In this document: positions 55,818 to 64,000 of the stretch, piece by piece
How the letters are laid out: every line of letters starts with the position of its first letter
Position numbering within the stretch: the first letter of the stretch is position 1
NCBI RefSeq assembly: GCF_024519285.1
Contig: NZ_JAMZCY010000001.1
Location: forward strand, 372,001-436,000
Length of the DNA stretch: 64,000 bases
Origin: Cohnella sp. WQ 127256
Lineage (GTDB): Bacteria > Bacillota > Bacilli > Paenibacillales > Paenibacillaceae
Direction of reading: 5' to 3'
Program-made: the position numbers and the translations under genes
The notes under the pieces: model-generated
Databases searched by the model: none
What the model was told of the DNA's origin: nothing
The model's input: the letters and a program-made list of their open reading frames with translations, nothing else

Positions 55818-57398
55818 ATGGTGGGTAATAAAAAGAAAGTATTAATGATCTTATCTCTTGTAATCGTCATGTTGATTTCGGCATGCGGTGGCAACGAGAA
55901 GAAAAATGAGGCTTCTCCTACAGCCAGCTCCGGTTCGAGTGCTTCTCCAAGTGAATCGGCAAGCCAATCAGCAAGTGAAGAGCCGAAGGAAGTGGTTGAG
56001 CTTACACTGCTAGTGAATCATCCATGGTGGCCGTTCAAAGAGTGGAAAGGCAAAATCCCAGAAGAAATTACGAAAAGAACGGGTGTAAAGCTGAATATTC
56101 AGCTCGCTGTCGATGATAAACAGCTTCCGCTTCTCATTGCTTCAAATGAATTGCCAGATCTGGTTTACACCGCATCTGATCTGACTCGATTAGCAAATCC
56201 TGATATTTCGTATGCTTGGAATGAGATTATTCCGCAATATGCTCCCGATTTCAAAATTGATCAGAGTCGGATTGGCGTCAACACAATGCCTGACGGAAAT
56301 TATTATACGGTCAAGAATGGATATTCTACAGAGCAAGAATGGAAGGATAATCCGAAAGCGCTACCAGGAGGTTCAGGACTAGCGATTAGACAAGATATCT
56401 TGGATGAGCTTGGTAATCCTAAACTAGACACACTGGAAGATCTGTATCAAATCCTAATGTCCGTAAAGCAGAAGTATCCGAAAATGATGCCGATTATTTT
56501 CGATAAAGATCAAATTGGTCAGTTTTTCCGCATTAACTTCGGCTTGAAAAGAAATACAGGCTTTATTGATCTGAACGGGAATGCCGTTCATTATTTGAAG
56601 GATCCTAACTACGTGGATTACTACTTGTACATGAACCGTCTCTATCGTGAAAAATTAATGACTGCCGAGAATTTCACCTTCAAGGATGCTCAGCAGGACG
56701 ATCAATTATCGCTAAACGGACAAGTATTCGTGCACGGTGGGGCGATGGCTGATACCTTAAATGCTCAATTGTTAACGTTGAAGAAGGATTTCTCCTTTAT
56801 GTCATTGCCTAAAGTATTAAGTGACAAAGCGGGCACGCCAATGGGTGGATCAGGCTGGTCAGGCATGTACATTACGAAAAACAATAAAAACGTAGAAGCT
56901 TCCATCAAATTCATGCAGTTTATGATGAGCGAAGAGGGACAGCGTTTAGGCGTGTGGGGGATTGAAGGCGAAGATTGGACTTGGAACGAAGAAGGACAAT
57001 TCCCTGTCATGAAATACGATATGAATAACGCTGAAGTACAAAAGGAATTCGGTTATGTTTATTGGGGGCTGCTTGGAAGCAGCGGAGTTACGGAAGCGCT
57101 TCAACGCTACGATGAGAAAGCATTGCAAACGCCGTGGGGACTCGCTCTAAGAGATACCCTGAAGTTTAACCCGGCACTTGGTCTTGTCGCAACGAATCCG
57201 GACACGGATGAGCAGGTCATCGAGAGCCAAATCAAAAATATGGTAGCAACGGAAGAATTGAAAATCTATATGGCCAAATCTGAGGAAGAGGCTAAAAAGG
57301 CATATGAAAAAATGATTGCGCAAATGGAAAGCATGGGGCTAAGTAAGCTGGAAGCTTGGGCTACGACGAAGTACAAAGAATATCAGAAAAATTTCTAA
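55818..57398 (+). CDS. Sugar ABC importer substrate-binding lipoprotein, LplA type
   Basis: A 526-residue extracellular binding protein with a lipoprotein signal (LVIVMLISACGG, Cys at about residue 22) and a Ser-rich linker. The domain contains ELPDLVYTASDLTRL and RIGVNTMPDGNYYTVKNGYS, as in the LplA group. ATGs at 55812 and 55818 compete; 55818 has 8-nt spacing from GGAGG. It ends the importer operon; a hairpin follows. Neighbouring rhamnosidases suggest a rhamnose- or galacturonate-containing oligosaccharide as ligand, which is inference. Confidence 0.91.
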   Translation: MVGNKKKVLMILSLVIVMLISACGGNEKKNEASPTASSGSSASPSESASQSASEEPKEVVELTLLVNHPWWPFKEWKGKIPEEITKRTGVKLNIQLAVDDKQLPLLIASNELPDLVYTASDLTRLANPDISYAWNEIIPQYAPDFKIDQSRIGVNTMPDGNYYTVKNGYSTEQEWKDNPKALPGGSGLAIRQDILDELGNPKLDTLEDLYQILMSVKQKYPKMMPIIFDKDQIGQFFRINFGLKRNTGFIDLNGNAVHYLKDPNYVDYYLYMNRLYREKLMTAENFTFKDAQQDDQLSLNGQVFVHGGAMADTLNAQLLTLKKDFSFMSLPKVLSDKAGTPMGGSGWSGMYITKNNKNVEASIKFMQFMMSEEGQRLGVWGIEGEDWTWNEEGQFPVMKYDMNNAEVQKEFGYVYWGLLGSSGVTEALQRYDEKALQTPWGLALRDTLKFNPALGLVATNPDTDEQVIESQIKNMVATEELKIYMAKSEEEAKKAYEKMIAQMESMGLSKLEAWATTKYKEYQKNF

Positions 57399-57421
57399 AG
57401 AGATAGCTCACTTAATAAACG

Positions 57422-57466
57422 GGAGGTGGTGGGCAGGGATGATTCCTGCTCTACCCCCTCCTTTGT
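57422..57466 (+). terminator. Hairpin, probable weak terminator after the binding-protein gene
   Basis: GGAGG (57422-57426), GGT and GCAGG (57433-57437) pair with CCTGC (57445-57449), ACC and CCTCC (57457-57461) across small internal loops, followed by TTTGTT. Read-through to the glycosidase at 57507 is likely, so it may mainly set expression levels. Confidence 0.55.
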
Positions 57467-57506
57467 TCGTTTGTGGGATGAATCATGAGAAAAGGAGCAT
57501 CAAAAG

Positions 57507-58508
57507 ATGGATATTCAACCCTATGTAACTCCCTACAAGTATGGTAAACCAGTGTTGGTTGGTTCAGGTAAGCCGGGAAGCTTCGACCGGAATTCTGTTG
57601 ATTGTCCTTTCGTATTCGAGCACCGCAGTCGCTTCTATATGATGTATGTCGGTTATGACGGCATTGGCTATCAGACGGCACTGGCAGTTAGCGATGACCT
57701 CCTCAGCTGGGAGCATCTTAGCATTATTTTGCAGAGAAAAGAGGATGGTGCGTGGGACTCCCAAAATGTTGCAGGAACTTGGATCCTGAGAGAGAATGAG
57801 CTGGATGCACCGCCGATTCTCAAGAAATGGGATAACAAGTATTGGCTCGTCTATCATTCCTATCCTCATCAAGGGTATGAGGAAGGACCGGCAAAGATCG
57901 GATTGGCTTGGACAGAAGATGAAGATTTGCTGAATTGGCACCGTTTGCCGGAGCCGATCCTTGTACCTGAGGAAGGCGCGGAATGGGAGCGGGGAGGCTT
58001 ATACAAGGAATGTCTCGTAGAGCATGAGGGGACTTTCTATTTGTACTATAATGCAAAGACAACTGACGTTCCGTGGGTGGAGCAAACGGGTGTAGCCTTC
58101 TCCAATAATTTGCGAGAGTGGACGAGATATGAGCACAATCCGGTGCTTCCTGTAACTCCTGAAGGCTGGGACAGCGGCTTCGCAAGCGATCCCTGCGTCC
58201 TCAGACACGGCTCCCAATGGGTCATGTATTATTTCGGGTTTAATTTCAAGAAGGCCCAGGAGGGCCTTGCACTGTCCGATAATTTACTGGACTGGAGCAA
58301 GTATCCTGAGCCCATTATTGAGGTAGGCGAGGCAGGGGATATCGATGCTGTATTCGCACACAAGCCCTCTGTAATCTCGCACAACGGCGTACTCTATCAT
58401 TTCTATTGCTCTTGCAGGAAAACGCAGGAGGGGGATCGGACGATTAACATGGGCAACGAATTTAGGACGATTACCGTAGCGGCTTCACAGGATGTTTTCA
58501 GAAAGTAG
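57507..58508 (+). CDS. Five-bladed beta-propeller glycosidase-like protein (GH43/GH130 type)
   Basis: A 333-residue cytoplasmic protein with repeating propeller strands, for example FYMMYVGYDG, YWLVYHSYPHQG, FYLYYNAKTT and WVMYYFGFN, each followed by a short SDDLxxW block. Acidic residues that may be catalytic are in NSVDCPFVF, WERGGLYKECLVE and FASDPCVL. This fold includes GH43, GH62, GH117 and GH130. The precise family is not clear. The start has AAAGGAG. It follows the importer and probably cleaves its substrate. Its 3' end overlaps the convergent Gfo/Idh gene by 11 bp. Confidence 0.72.
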   Translation: MDIQPYVTPYKYGKPVLVGSGKPGSFDRNSVDCPFVFEHRSRFYMMYVGYDGIGYQTALAVSDDLLSWEHLSIILQRKEDGAWDSQNVAGTWILRENELDAPPILKKWDNKYWLVYHSYPHQGYEEGPAKIGLAWTEDEDLLNWHRLPEPILVPEEGAEWERGGLYKECLVEHEGTFYLYYNAKTTDVPWVEQTGVAFSNNLREWTRYEHNPVLPVTPEGWDSGFASDPCVLRHGSQWVMYYFGFNFKKAQEGLALSDNLLDWSKYPEPIIEVGEAGDIDAVFAHKPSVISHNGVLYHFYCSCRKTQEGDRTINMGNEFRTITVAASQDVFRK

Positions 58509-59577
58509 GAATAATGACTGCCTGTCCACCATTCATAGCAGATTGATGCGCACATATTCCCGCAGCCGTCCAATTGGCTGCGGTTTTGGCGTCGATCGAA
58601 GGGCTGCGATGCTCCACGATGCTTCTTACAAACTCATGAATGAGATGGGGATGCGAGCCATGATGTCCCCCACGTGTTAAATGCGCAATTTCTAAGGGAA
58701 GCAGATGCCCGAAATTCATAGGTTCCACCTTCTCACGGATATAAGCGTTGCTTCCGAAAATGCTCTGCGCTTGTTCATCTAATCTGAAGAGCACGGGTCC
58801 ATCAATCGGCCAATCAAAGGAGGCCTTCTCCCCATAGACGCTGAAGCTTTCTATGGCTTGCTTGGCAGTATGGAATAAGCTCCTTGTCACCTCCGCGCAC
58901 AAGCCTGGTTGGTCCAGCTCGAAGATTGCACATTCAATAGGAAACGGATTTCCATACTGGCTAACGAGCTCTTCACGCATATAGCCAGATCCGAAACAAT
59001 GTACCTTAGCAGCACGCGTGTTACTTATCGCAAGTAACGGAGCAATCGCATGCGTTGCATAATGCATAGGCGGAAGCCCTCTCCAGTAAGAGGGCCAGTT
59101 TTCCATATCCTGATAGTGATAGCCTCGCAAAAATTGGATATTCCCAAATTCCCCACGAGCAATCCATTCTTTGACCATCAAATAGAATGAAGTATAGACG
59201 GCTGTTTCCATCATCATATCGTTTTTTTGACGGGTTTCGGCCGTATATACGATTTGCCGAAGCTCCTCTAGTGTCGTTCCCATGGGCACTGTGCAGGCGC
59301 AGTGCTTACCGGCATTCAAGACATCTAAGGTGAGCTGTGCATGCGTAGGAATCGGCGTGCATAGGTGAACAGCATCGTAATCAGGACTATCCAATACCTC
59401 TTGAATGCTGGAATGTGTTCGGGTTATGCCGTGTTCTTGGGAAACCTGCTCAATCTTATGCGTATCCGTATCGCATATGCCGACATATTCGACATTCGGA
59501 TGCTTATGATAGATTTCAACGAAGCTTGAACCGAAGTTTAAACCGACAACAGCAATACGAATTTGAGTTTGAGTCAA
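58498..59577 (-). CDS. Gfo/Idh/MocA family oxidoreductase
   Basis: A 359-residue NAD(P)-dependent dehydrogenase with the Rossmann motif IAVVGLNFGSSFV and active-site blocks YHYQDMENWPSYWRG and HYATHAIAPLLAI. The usual EKP motif is changed: the region reads GKHCACTVPMGTT, so the catalytic Lys is missing or moved. It follows the GH78 rhamnosidase gene by 12 bp on the same strand and may act on the released sugar or glycoside, or in oxidation-assisted glycoside cleavage. Alternatively it has lost dehydrogenase function. The 3' end overlaps the plus-strand propeller gene by 11 bp. Confidence 0.83.
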   Translation of the reverse strand: MTQTQIRIAVVGLNFGSSFVEIYHKHPNVEYVGICDTDTHKIEQVSQEHGITRTHSSIQEVLDSPDYDAVHLCTPIPTHAQLTLDVLNAGKHCACTVPMGTTLEELRQIVYTAETRQKNDMMMETAVYTSFYLMVKEWIARGEFGNIQFLRGYHYQDMENWPSYWRGLPPMHYATHAIAPLLAISNTRAAKVHCFGSGYMREELVSQYGNPFPIECAIFELDQPGLCAEVTRSLFHTAKQAIESFSVYGEKASFDWPIDGPVLFRLDEQAQSIFGSNAYIREKVEPMNFGHLLPLEIAHLTRGGHHGSHPHLIHEFVRSIVEHRSPSIDAKTAANWTAAGICAHQSAMNGGQAVIIPTF

Positions 59578-59589
59578 GGCATAGCCCTC

Positions 59590-62289
59590 CTAGTCTACGA
59601 CAACGTTAAAGCTGTATTGACCAGAGCTTAAGTGCAGAACCATCCAACCCGTCTCATTGCGCTCAAGTGAGATTCCGACAGCAGCCTCGATCGGACTTCC
59701 ATTTTCGGTTATTGTCTGCGTATTAGAGATTGGAATATGGACAGTCGCAGTGCTGTTCACAGGTATAGTCAGGTCGAGCGTTAGGCTTCCGTCACCGCTA
59801 CGCTGCCATTCGATGCTCATTTCTCCAAAGTCCGTACGAATTTTTGCTTTGACGTAAGTTAGACTATCTACGATATGAGGCTTAATCACATAATGTATAG
59901 CTTCTGTAACAGGGTCATGCGAATAATGGATGCCCGCCAAGTCTCGATAGAACCATTCTTCCAGATGACCTAGCATAAAGTGGTTTTGCGACTTGCCGAC
60001 AGTCGGTCCGTCCCAGGCTTCCGTTAAGGAGGTTGCGCCATTTTGAATCTGATAGCCATAGCTTGGGTGTTCCGTTTGTCTCGACATTTTTAAGATCAAA
60101 TCATTGCAATTGTGCTGTGACAACGCGAGCAGAACAAAGCGATAGGCTACATCTCCAGATGACGTATGATAGCCGCGTGCCTTAATATCATTAACCAGAT
60201 GGCTCAGTACATCCGACTCGTATTTTTCATCGACTAAACCAAGCGCAAGCGACATCGCTTGTGCTGCCTGACTTCCGGGTCCATATTTCTTTGTGATTGG
60301 ATCGAAGAAGGCTGCTTCGTATGCAGCTTTAATTTGCGAGCAGAGAGAAGTGTACTGCAATGCATCGTCGCTATGACCAAGCAAAGCTGCAATCTGCCTA
60401 AGGACATCAACAATATGATAGAACATGGCGGTTTCGGGAAGCGCAATCGGCGTGTTCTGGGTAAAGCCTGGACCTAGTTCGCCAACGTCATACCAGTCCC
60501 CTAGCCCGTCCTGTATGATAAGCTCTTCCGAATGACTGACCAAGAAGTCGATGTATCTTTTCATATCTGGATAGTGCTCGTTCATGACTTTCCGATTTCC
60601 GTATTGGGTATACAGAATCCAAGCATTCAAGATATAAGTTGCACCCCAGGGAACAGAATGCCGGAATACGTCCCATGGCTTCTCGAAAATAACGAATTCC
60701 GGAGCGGTTGTTGGAACCATCCCGTTCGGAAGCTGGGCATCTCGTATGTCGTCCATGACTTTTGTGAGCAGGGCTTCAATGGAGTAATTATAGATCATCG
60801 AGGGCCCCATGAGATGCACCTGTTCCAGCCAGCCAAACTTCTCTCGATGAGGACAGTCGGTGAAGACGCTCTTCATATTGCTGAGGATGGCCCAATTAAT
60901 AATCTCGTGCGTGCGATTCAGCAGCAAATCTGAGCATTCGAATTGGCCACTCACTTCGATGTCTGGGTAGATCATCTGACCTTCCAGCTGCAATAGAATA
61001 GGAAGCTCGCTAGCTATGCCGCTATTCGCCTCTACCTCGATTGCTGGAACAGCACCTTCAATCTGAACGTAACGAAATCCAGAATAAGAGAAACGGGGCT
61101 GCCAGCTTTCGATGCCTTCCCCGCACAAAGTATAATGCCACTCATTCGGAGAGCCCGTCCATTTCTGGTTTACGGTACCATCGTCATTCAGAAGCTCTGC
61201 GGGTGTGATTTTTACACGTGAATTCGATCGTCCTTGGACCGTAATCCTGATCCATCCGGAGAAGTTTTGTCCAAGATCGTATACGTATTTGTGCGGCTCT
61301 ATCCGCGTAATCTTGAGCGGTTGAAAGGTTTGCATAACCTTTAACGGTGGTGACTTGTCCCACTTGAGTTGACCGAGTGGCGCAGACGCTTCCTTAGCCT
61401 TCTGCCAGGAAACCGATCCAGAGAAAGCGGGCTGATCCCATCCGGGCTGCCACAGCTGCGCATCGTAATCTTCTCCTCCGTATACGGTTGAGAAGGTAAT
61501 CGGACCTTTCGATGAAACCCACTCGGCATTGCTGCCGACCGTCTCGGTCGTACCATCGGTATATTCGATTTCGATTTGTACAATACATAGAGGGCGTCCG
61601 AAGGACTTCTCGTACTTCGCGTAGCGACCTCCACTTGTCACATGATAGAAGCCGTTGCCTAGCATGACACCGACAGCGTGTTGATCCGAGGTTAAGAGCT
61701 TCGTAATGTCATATGCCTTGTAAAGGCAGGTATGGTCATAGTGGGTCCAGCCTGGCTCAAGGACATGATCTTCGACCTTGCAGCCATTAATACGAAGCTC
61801 ATATTGGCCCAATCCGCAAATGTAGGCTCGAGAACGATGGATAGATTTTTTCGTGCTGAATTCATGCCTAAAGACCGGCATAGACAAGTCGTTGTCCATT
61901 CCGTCTGCGGCCGTTTCATGCTCGATCCATTTGGCAGACCAGTCGTGCGCGTGGAGTAAGCCCATTTCCCACCAGCTTGTTTGGCTTTCCGTCATACGAT
62001 TATGATTATCCCAAATTTGAACCTTCCAATAATATCGTTTACGGGATAGTAGCGGGATTCCCTCGTATTCAATGCCGAATTGACGCCGACTGTGGACGAT
62101 TCCGCTATCCCATACGTCCCATTGCTCTTGCTCTGTCGCATGTTCGTTCGTGGAGACGAGAACGCGATAGGCGCTTTGATTTTCTATTCGTTCTCCATCG
62201 CTGGCGAGACTCCAACTTAATGTTGGCTGATGGCTGTCAAGGCCTAATGGATGGATTTGAGCATTCACATACAGGTTTCTGACGTACAT
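59590..62289 (-). CDS. GH78 alpha-L-rhamnosidase
   Basis: An 899-residue enzyme with the usual GH78 order: N-terminal fibronectin-like domain (about residues 1-110), the rhamnosidase N domain (CGLGQYELRINGCKV), a beta-sandwich, the alpha/alpha-barrel with the motif DCPHREKFGW (D478 to W487), and a C-terminal beta-sandwich. No signal peptide is visible, so it acts in the cytoplasm. It removes alpha-linked L-rhamnose from imported pectin or glycoside fragments. GAAAGG lies before the start on the minus strand. It is divergent from the GH106-like gene and upstream of the Gfo/Idh gene in one operon. Confidence 0.92.
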   Translation of the reverse strand: MYVRNLYVNAQIHPLGLDSHQPTLSWSLASDGERIENQSAYRVLVSTNEHATEQEQWDVWDSGIVHSRRQFGIEYEGIPLLSRKRYYWKVQIWDNHNRMTESQTSWWEMGLLHAHDWSAKWIEHETAADGMDNDLSMPVFRHEFSTKKSIHRSRAYICGLGQYELRINGCKVEDHVLEPGWTHYDHTCLYKAYDITKLLTSDQHAVGVMLGNGFYHVTSGGRYAKYEKSFGRPLCIVQIEIEYTDGTTETVGSNAEWVSSKGPITFSTVYGGEDYDAQLWQPGWDQPAFSGSVSWQKAKEASAPLGQLKWDKSPPLKVMQTFQPLKITRIEPHKYVYDLGQNFSGWIRITVQGRSNSRVKITPAELLNDDGTVNQKWTGSPNEWHYTLCGEGIESWQPRFSYSGFRYVQIEGAVPAIEVEANSGIASELPILLQLEGQMIYPDIEVSGQFECSDLLLNRTHEIINWAILSNMKSVFTDCPHREKFGWLEQVHLMGPSMIYNYSIEALLTKVMDDIRDAQLPNGMVPTTAPEFVIFEKPWDVFRHSVPWGATYILNAWILYTQYGNRKVMNEHYPDMKRYIDFLVSHSEELIIQDGLGDWYDVGELGPGFTQNTPIALPETAMFYHIVDVLRQIAALLGHSDDALQYTSLCSQIKAAYEAAFFDPITKKYGPGSQAAQAMSLALGLVDEKYESDVLSHLVNDIKARGYHTSSGDVAYRFVLLALSQHNCNDLILKMSRQTEHPSYGYQIQNGATSLTEAWDGPTVGKSQNHFMLGHLEEWFYRDLAGIHYSHDPVTEAIHYVIKPHIVDSLTYVKAKIRTDFGEMSIEWQRSGDGSLTLDLTIPVNSTATVHIPISNTQTITENGSPIEAAVGISLERNETGWMVLHLSSGQYSFNVVVD

Positions 62290-62456
62290 AGGTTCAACAT
62301 CCTTTCAAGTGGAGCGCACATGATTATCCATCCTAAGCTTAGCATGTTGCAGTCCGGATTTAGATTCCGAAAATTAAGGCTTTTTGTTAAAAATGATCGC
62401 TATGTTCATCCTACGGAACGAACTATACTTGAACGAAAGATGGGAGGCGATCCTTT

Positions 62457-64000
62457 GTGACAACGATAATGGAAGTAAGAAAGCGCTTTAGTCAAGCCGA
62501 TCCGAATTTCGGTCCGTTACCGTTCTGGTGGTGGAGCGCGGAAGAGGTTACGGCTGAGCGAGTACGTTGGCAATTGCAGAAGTTCCGTAGCGGAGGCCTC
62601 CGGAATATTGGCATCATTAATATCGCTCCTACGGGTCCTCAGTATGGAAGCGTAAGCGACAATCCCGTTCACTATTCAGAACGCTGGTGGACGATGTTCG
62701 AGATCGCATTACGCGAAGCGGAACGGCTCGGTATGCGCCTGTATTTCTATGATCAAATCGGATTTTCCGGATCCAATATCCCGTCAAGACTCGTAACCGA
62801 GAACCCTGAGTATGCCGGCTATGGCTTGCGCCGCTTGCCGGTAAGTGAACCGTTGTCGGAAGGCGCGACGTTGCTCCTTGAGCGTGAAGATTACCGCTAC
62901 GTTGCCGTAAGACAAGGCTTCAATTGGCTTGACCCTGTGGCGACGTCGTCATTGCTCAAGCTCGTTCATGGTGAATTCGAGCGGAGATTTCCGAACGATC
63001 TGGGTAAGACGCTCGGCGGGAGCTTCCAGGATGAATTGCCACCGCTACCGTTATGGACGACGGAATTACCCGCAAAATATAAGCTTCAATACGGTGAGGA
63101 TATATATCCTGATCTGCCCGCTTTATTCGATGATCTGCCCAACTCAGCAATTGTGCGCAGACGGGTGTACAAGCTAGCGGCTGAACTGGCTGAGCAGTCT
63201 TTGTTCATTCCACTAGCACAATGGCATGAGAAGTACGACATGTTAATCTGCTGCGATCAAGCGGGTCCTGCACGCAGGGCTGATGTGCATGGCGCACAGC
63301 GATTGTATTTGGATTATTTCCGTACGCATCGCTGGTATAATGCAGCGGGTAGCGACATGGATGGAGAAATTAAGCCGCATTCTTCGATGGTGCACCTTCA
63401 TGGCGGCAAGCGAGTATTTCTGGAAGCGTTCCATACGAGTGGGTGGGGCGGAACTCTCGAAGAAACCTTACATTGGCTCATTCCGTGGCTGCAAGCAGGA
63501 GTCACCTTATATAGTCCTCATTCCGTGTATTACAGCACGAGAGGAGGCTGGTGGGAGTGGGCACCCCCAGATACGGGTTGGCGTCAGCCCTATTATGAGC
63601 ATTATTCAATCTTCGCGGATACGATCAGCCGAGTGTGTTCGTTATTAAGCGAAGGTTCTCATGTGGCAGATATCGCAGTACATTATCCAGCAAATGCAGT
63701 ATGCGGATACATGTCCTTAGCAGATGGCGGCGATCTGGAGCATCCGATGGTCGTTGCCAACCAGATGCCTCATCCCTCGCTACAGCACATTCACAATACG
63801 TATGTAAGCATAACGGGGCGCTGGGGACGGAAGGAGCAGCGCAATCTTGGAGCACTGAGAGAAGTGTTCCGAGATTATGATATCGTGGATGATTCGGCGT
63901 TAGAGAAGTCGTTCGTTGAGGAGGGCAAGCTAGCCATTGCGAATGAGCGGTTCTCTGTACTCCTGCTCTGTGGAACAACAGAAATGGACGAAGCCGCGCG
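62457..64000 (+). CDS. GH106-like alpha-L-rhamnosidase, 3' end cut by window edge
   Basis: An open frame of 514 codons running off the window. It begins at a GTG at 62457 after GGGAGG (an ATG at 62469 is an alternative). The N-terminus FGPLPFWWWSAEEVTAERVRWQLQ and the blocks SVSDNPVHYSERWWTMF, LYFYDQIGFSGS and FLEAFHTSGWGGTLEETLHWLIPWLQAGV match the large GH106-type rhamnosidase family. No signal peptide is seen. The gene is divergent from the GH78 rhamnosidase (167-bp gap), so both may share a regulator and act together on rhamnogalacturonan fragments. The C-terminal part is not visible. Confidence 0.82.
   Translation, partial: MTTIMEVRKRFSQADPNFGPLPFWWWSAEEVTAERVRWQLQKFRSGGLRNIGIINIAPTGPQYGSVSDNPVHYSERWWTMFEIALREAERLGMRLYFYDQIGFSGSNIPSRLVTENPEYAGYGLRRLPVSEPLSEGATLLLEREDYRYVAVRQGFNWLDPVATSSLLKLVHGEFERRFPNDLGKTLGGSFQDELPPLPLWTTELPAKYKLQYGEDIYPDLPALFDDLPNSAIVRRRVYKLAAELAEQSLFIPLAQWHEKYDMLICCDQAGPARRADVHGAQRLYLDYFRTHRWYNAAGSDMDGEIKPHSSMVHLHGGKRVFLEAFHTSGWGGTLEETLHWLIPWLQAGVTLYSPHSVYYSTRGGWWEWAPPDTGWRQPYYEHYSIFADTISRVCSLLSEGSHVADIAVHYPANAVCGYMSLADGGDLEHPMVVANQMPHPSLQHIHNTYVSITGRWGRKEQRNLGALREVFRDYDIVDDSALEKSFVEEGKLAIANERFSVLLLCGTTEMDEAA

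Overview
The window looks like a carbohydrate-catabolic island from a low-to-moderate-GC Firmicute of the Paenibacillus/Cohnella type. The reasons are strong GGAGG-type ribosome binding sites, lipoprotein solute-binding proteins, LplB/LplC-type sugar permeases, four YesM/YesN-type two-component genes or pairs, and CcpA-type cre sites. This attribution is inference; no rRNA or other taxonomic marker is present. 51 protein genes are called, two of them cut by the window edges. I saw no tRNA, rRNA, CRISPR array or transposase.

Layout. 1-10170: a YesM/YesN pair (minus strand) divergent from a sugar ABC importer (two permeases and a lipoprotein), followed by a GH36-like alpha-galactosidase and a GH110-like beta-helix galactosidase: an alpha-galactoside uptake and hydrolysis unit with a consensus cre site in its promoter. 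10247-12407: kbl-tdh pair for threonine catabolism. 12437-14642: AraC regulator divergent from a Gfo/Idh/MocA oxidoreductase. 14675-19475: a MalT-like LuxR regulator that appears to be leaderless, then two tandem quinone-oxidoreductase paralogues behind a promoter with a palindromic operator. 19643-26958: an AfuABC-type transporter, an inositol-monophosphatase-family phosphatase and a YesM/YesN pair, resembling hexose-phosphate uptake systems (HptA/HptS/HptR, AfuABC).

27205-32822: aldolase, Gfo/Idh oxidoreductase, PfkB kinase, YdaE-like D-lyxose isomerase, DUF4432 mutarotase-like protein and DeoR regulator, a full isomerase-kinase-aldolase sugar pathway whose substrate is unknown. 32834-36897: AraC regulator divergent from RraA-like protein, split UxaA-type dehydratase and SDR. 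37092-47777: ABC importer, YesM/YesN pair, zinc dehydrogenase, two enolase-superfamily dehydratases and a second SDR, a sugar-acid operon ending in an unusual 51-bp tandem repeat array and a strong terminator.

48408-53575 is the most unusual unit: a GH127-like glycosidase, an Asp/Glu-racemase-superfamily protein lacking the second catalytic cysteine, a RuBisCO-like protein with the carbamylation motif retained, and a DUF1537 acid-sugar kinase. It may encode an undescribed branched-acid-sugar route. 53876-64000: another LplB/LplC/lipoprotein importer with a beta-propeller glycosidase, then a GH78 rhamnosidase with a Gfo/Idh gene (minus strand) and a divergent GH106-like enzyme cut by the window end. 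Together with the GH127-like gene this suggests degradation of rhamnogalacturonan-type pectin. A recurring regulatory theme is a stem-loop at the junction between the binding-protein gene and the permease or ATPase genes in all four ABC operons.
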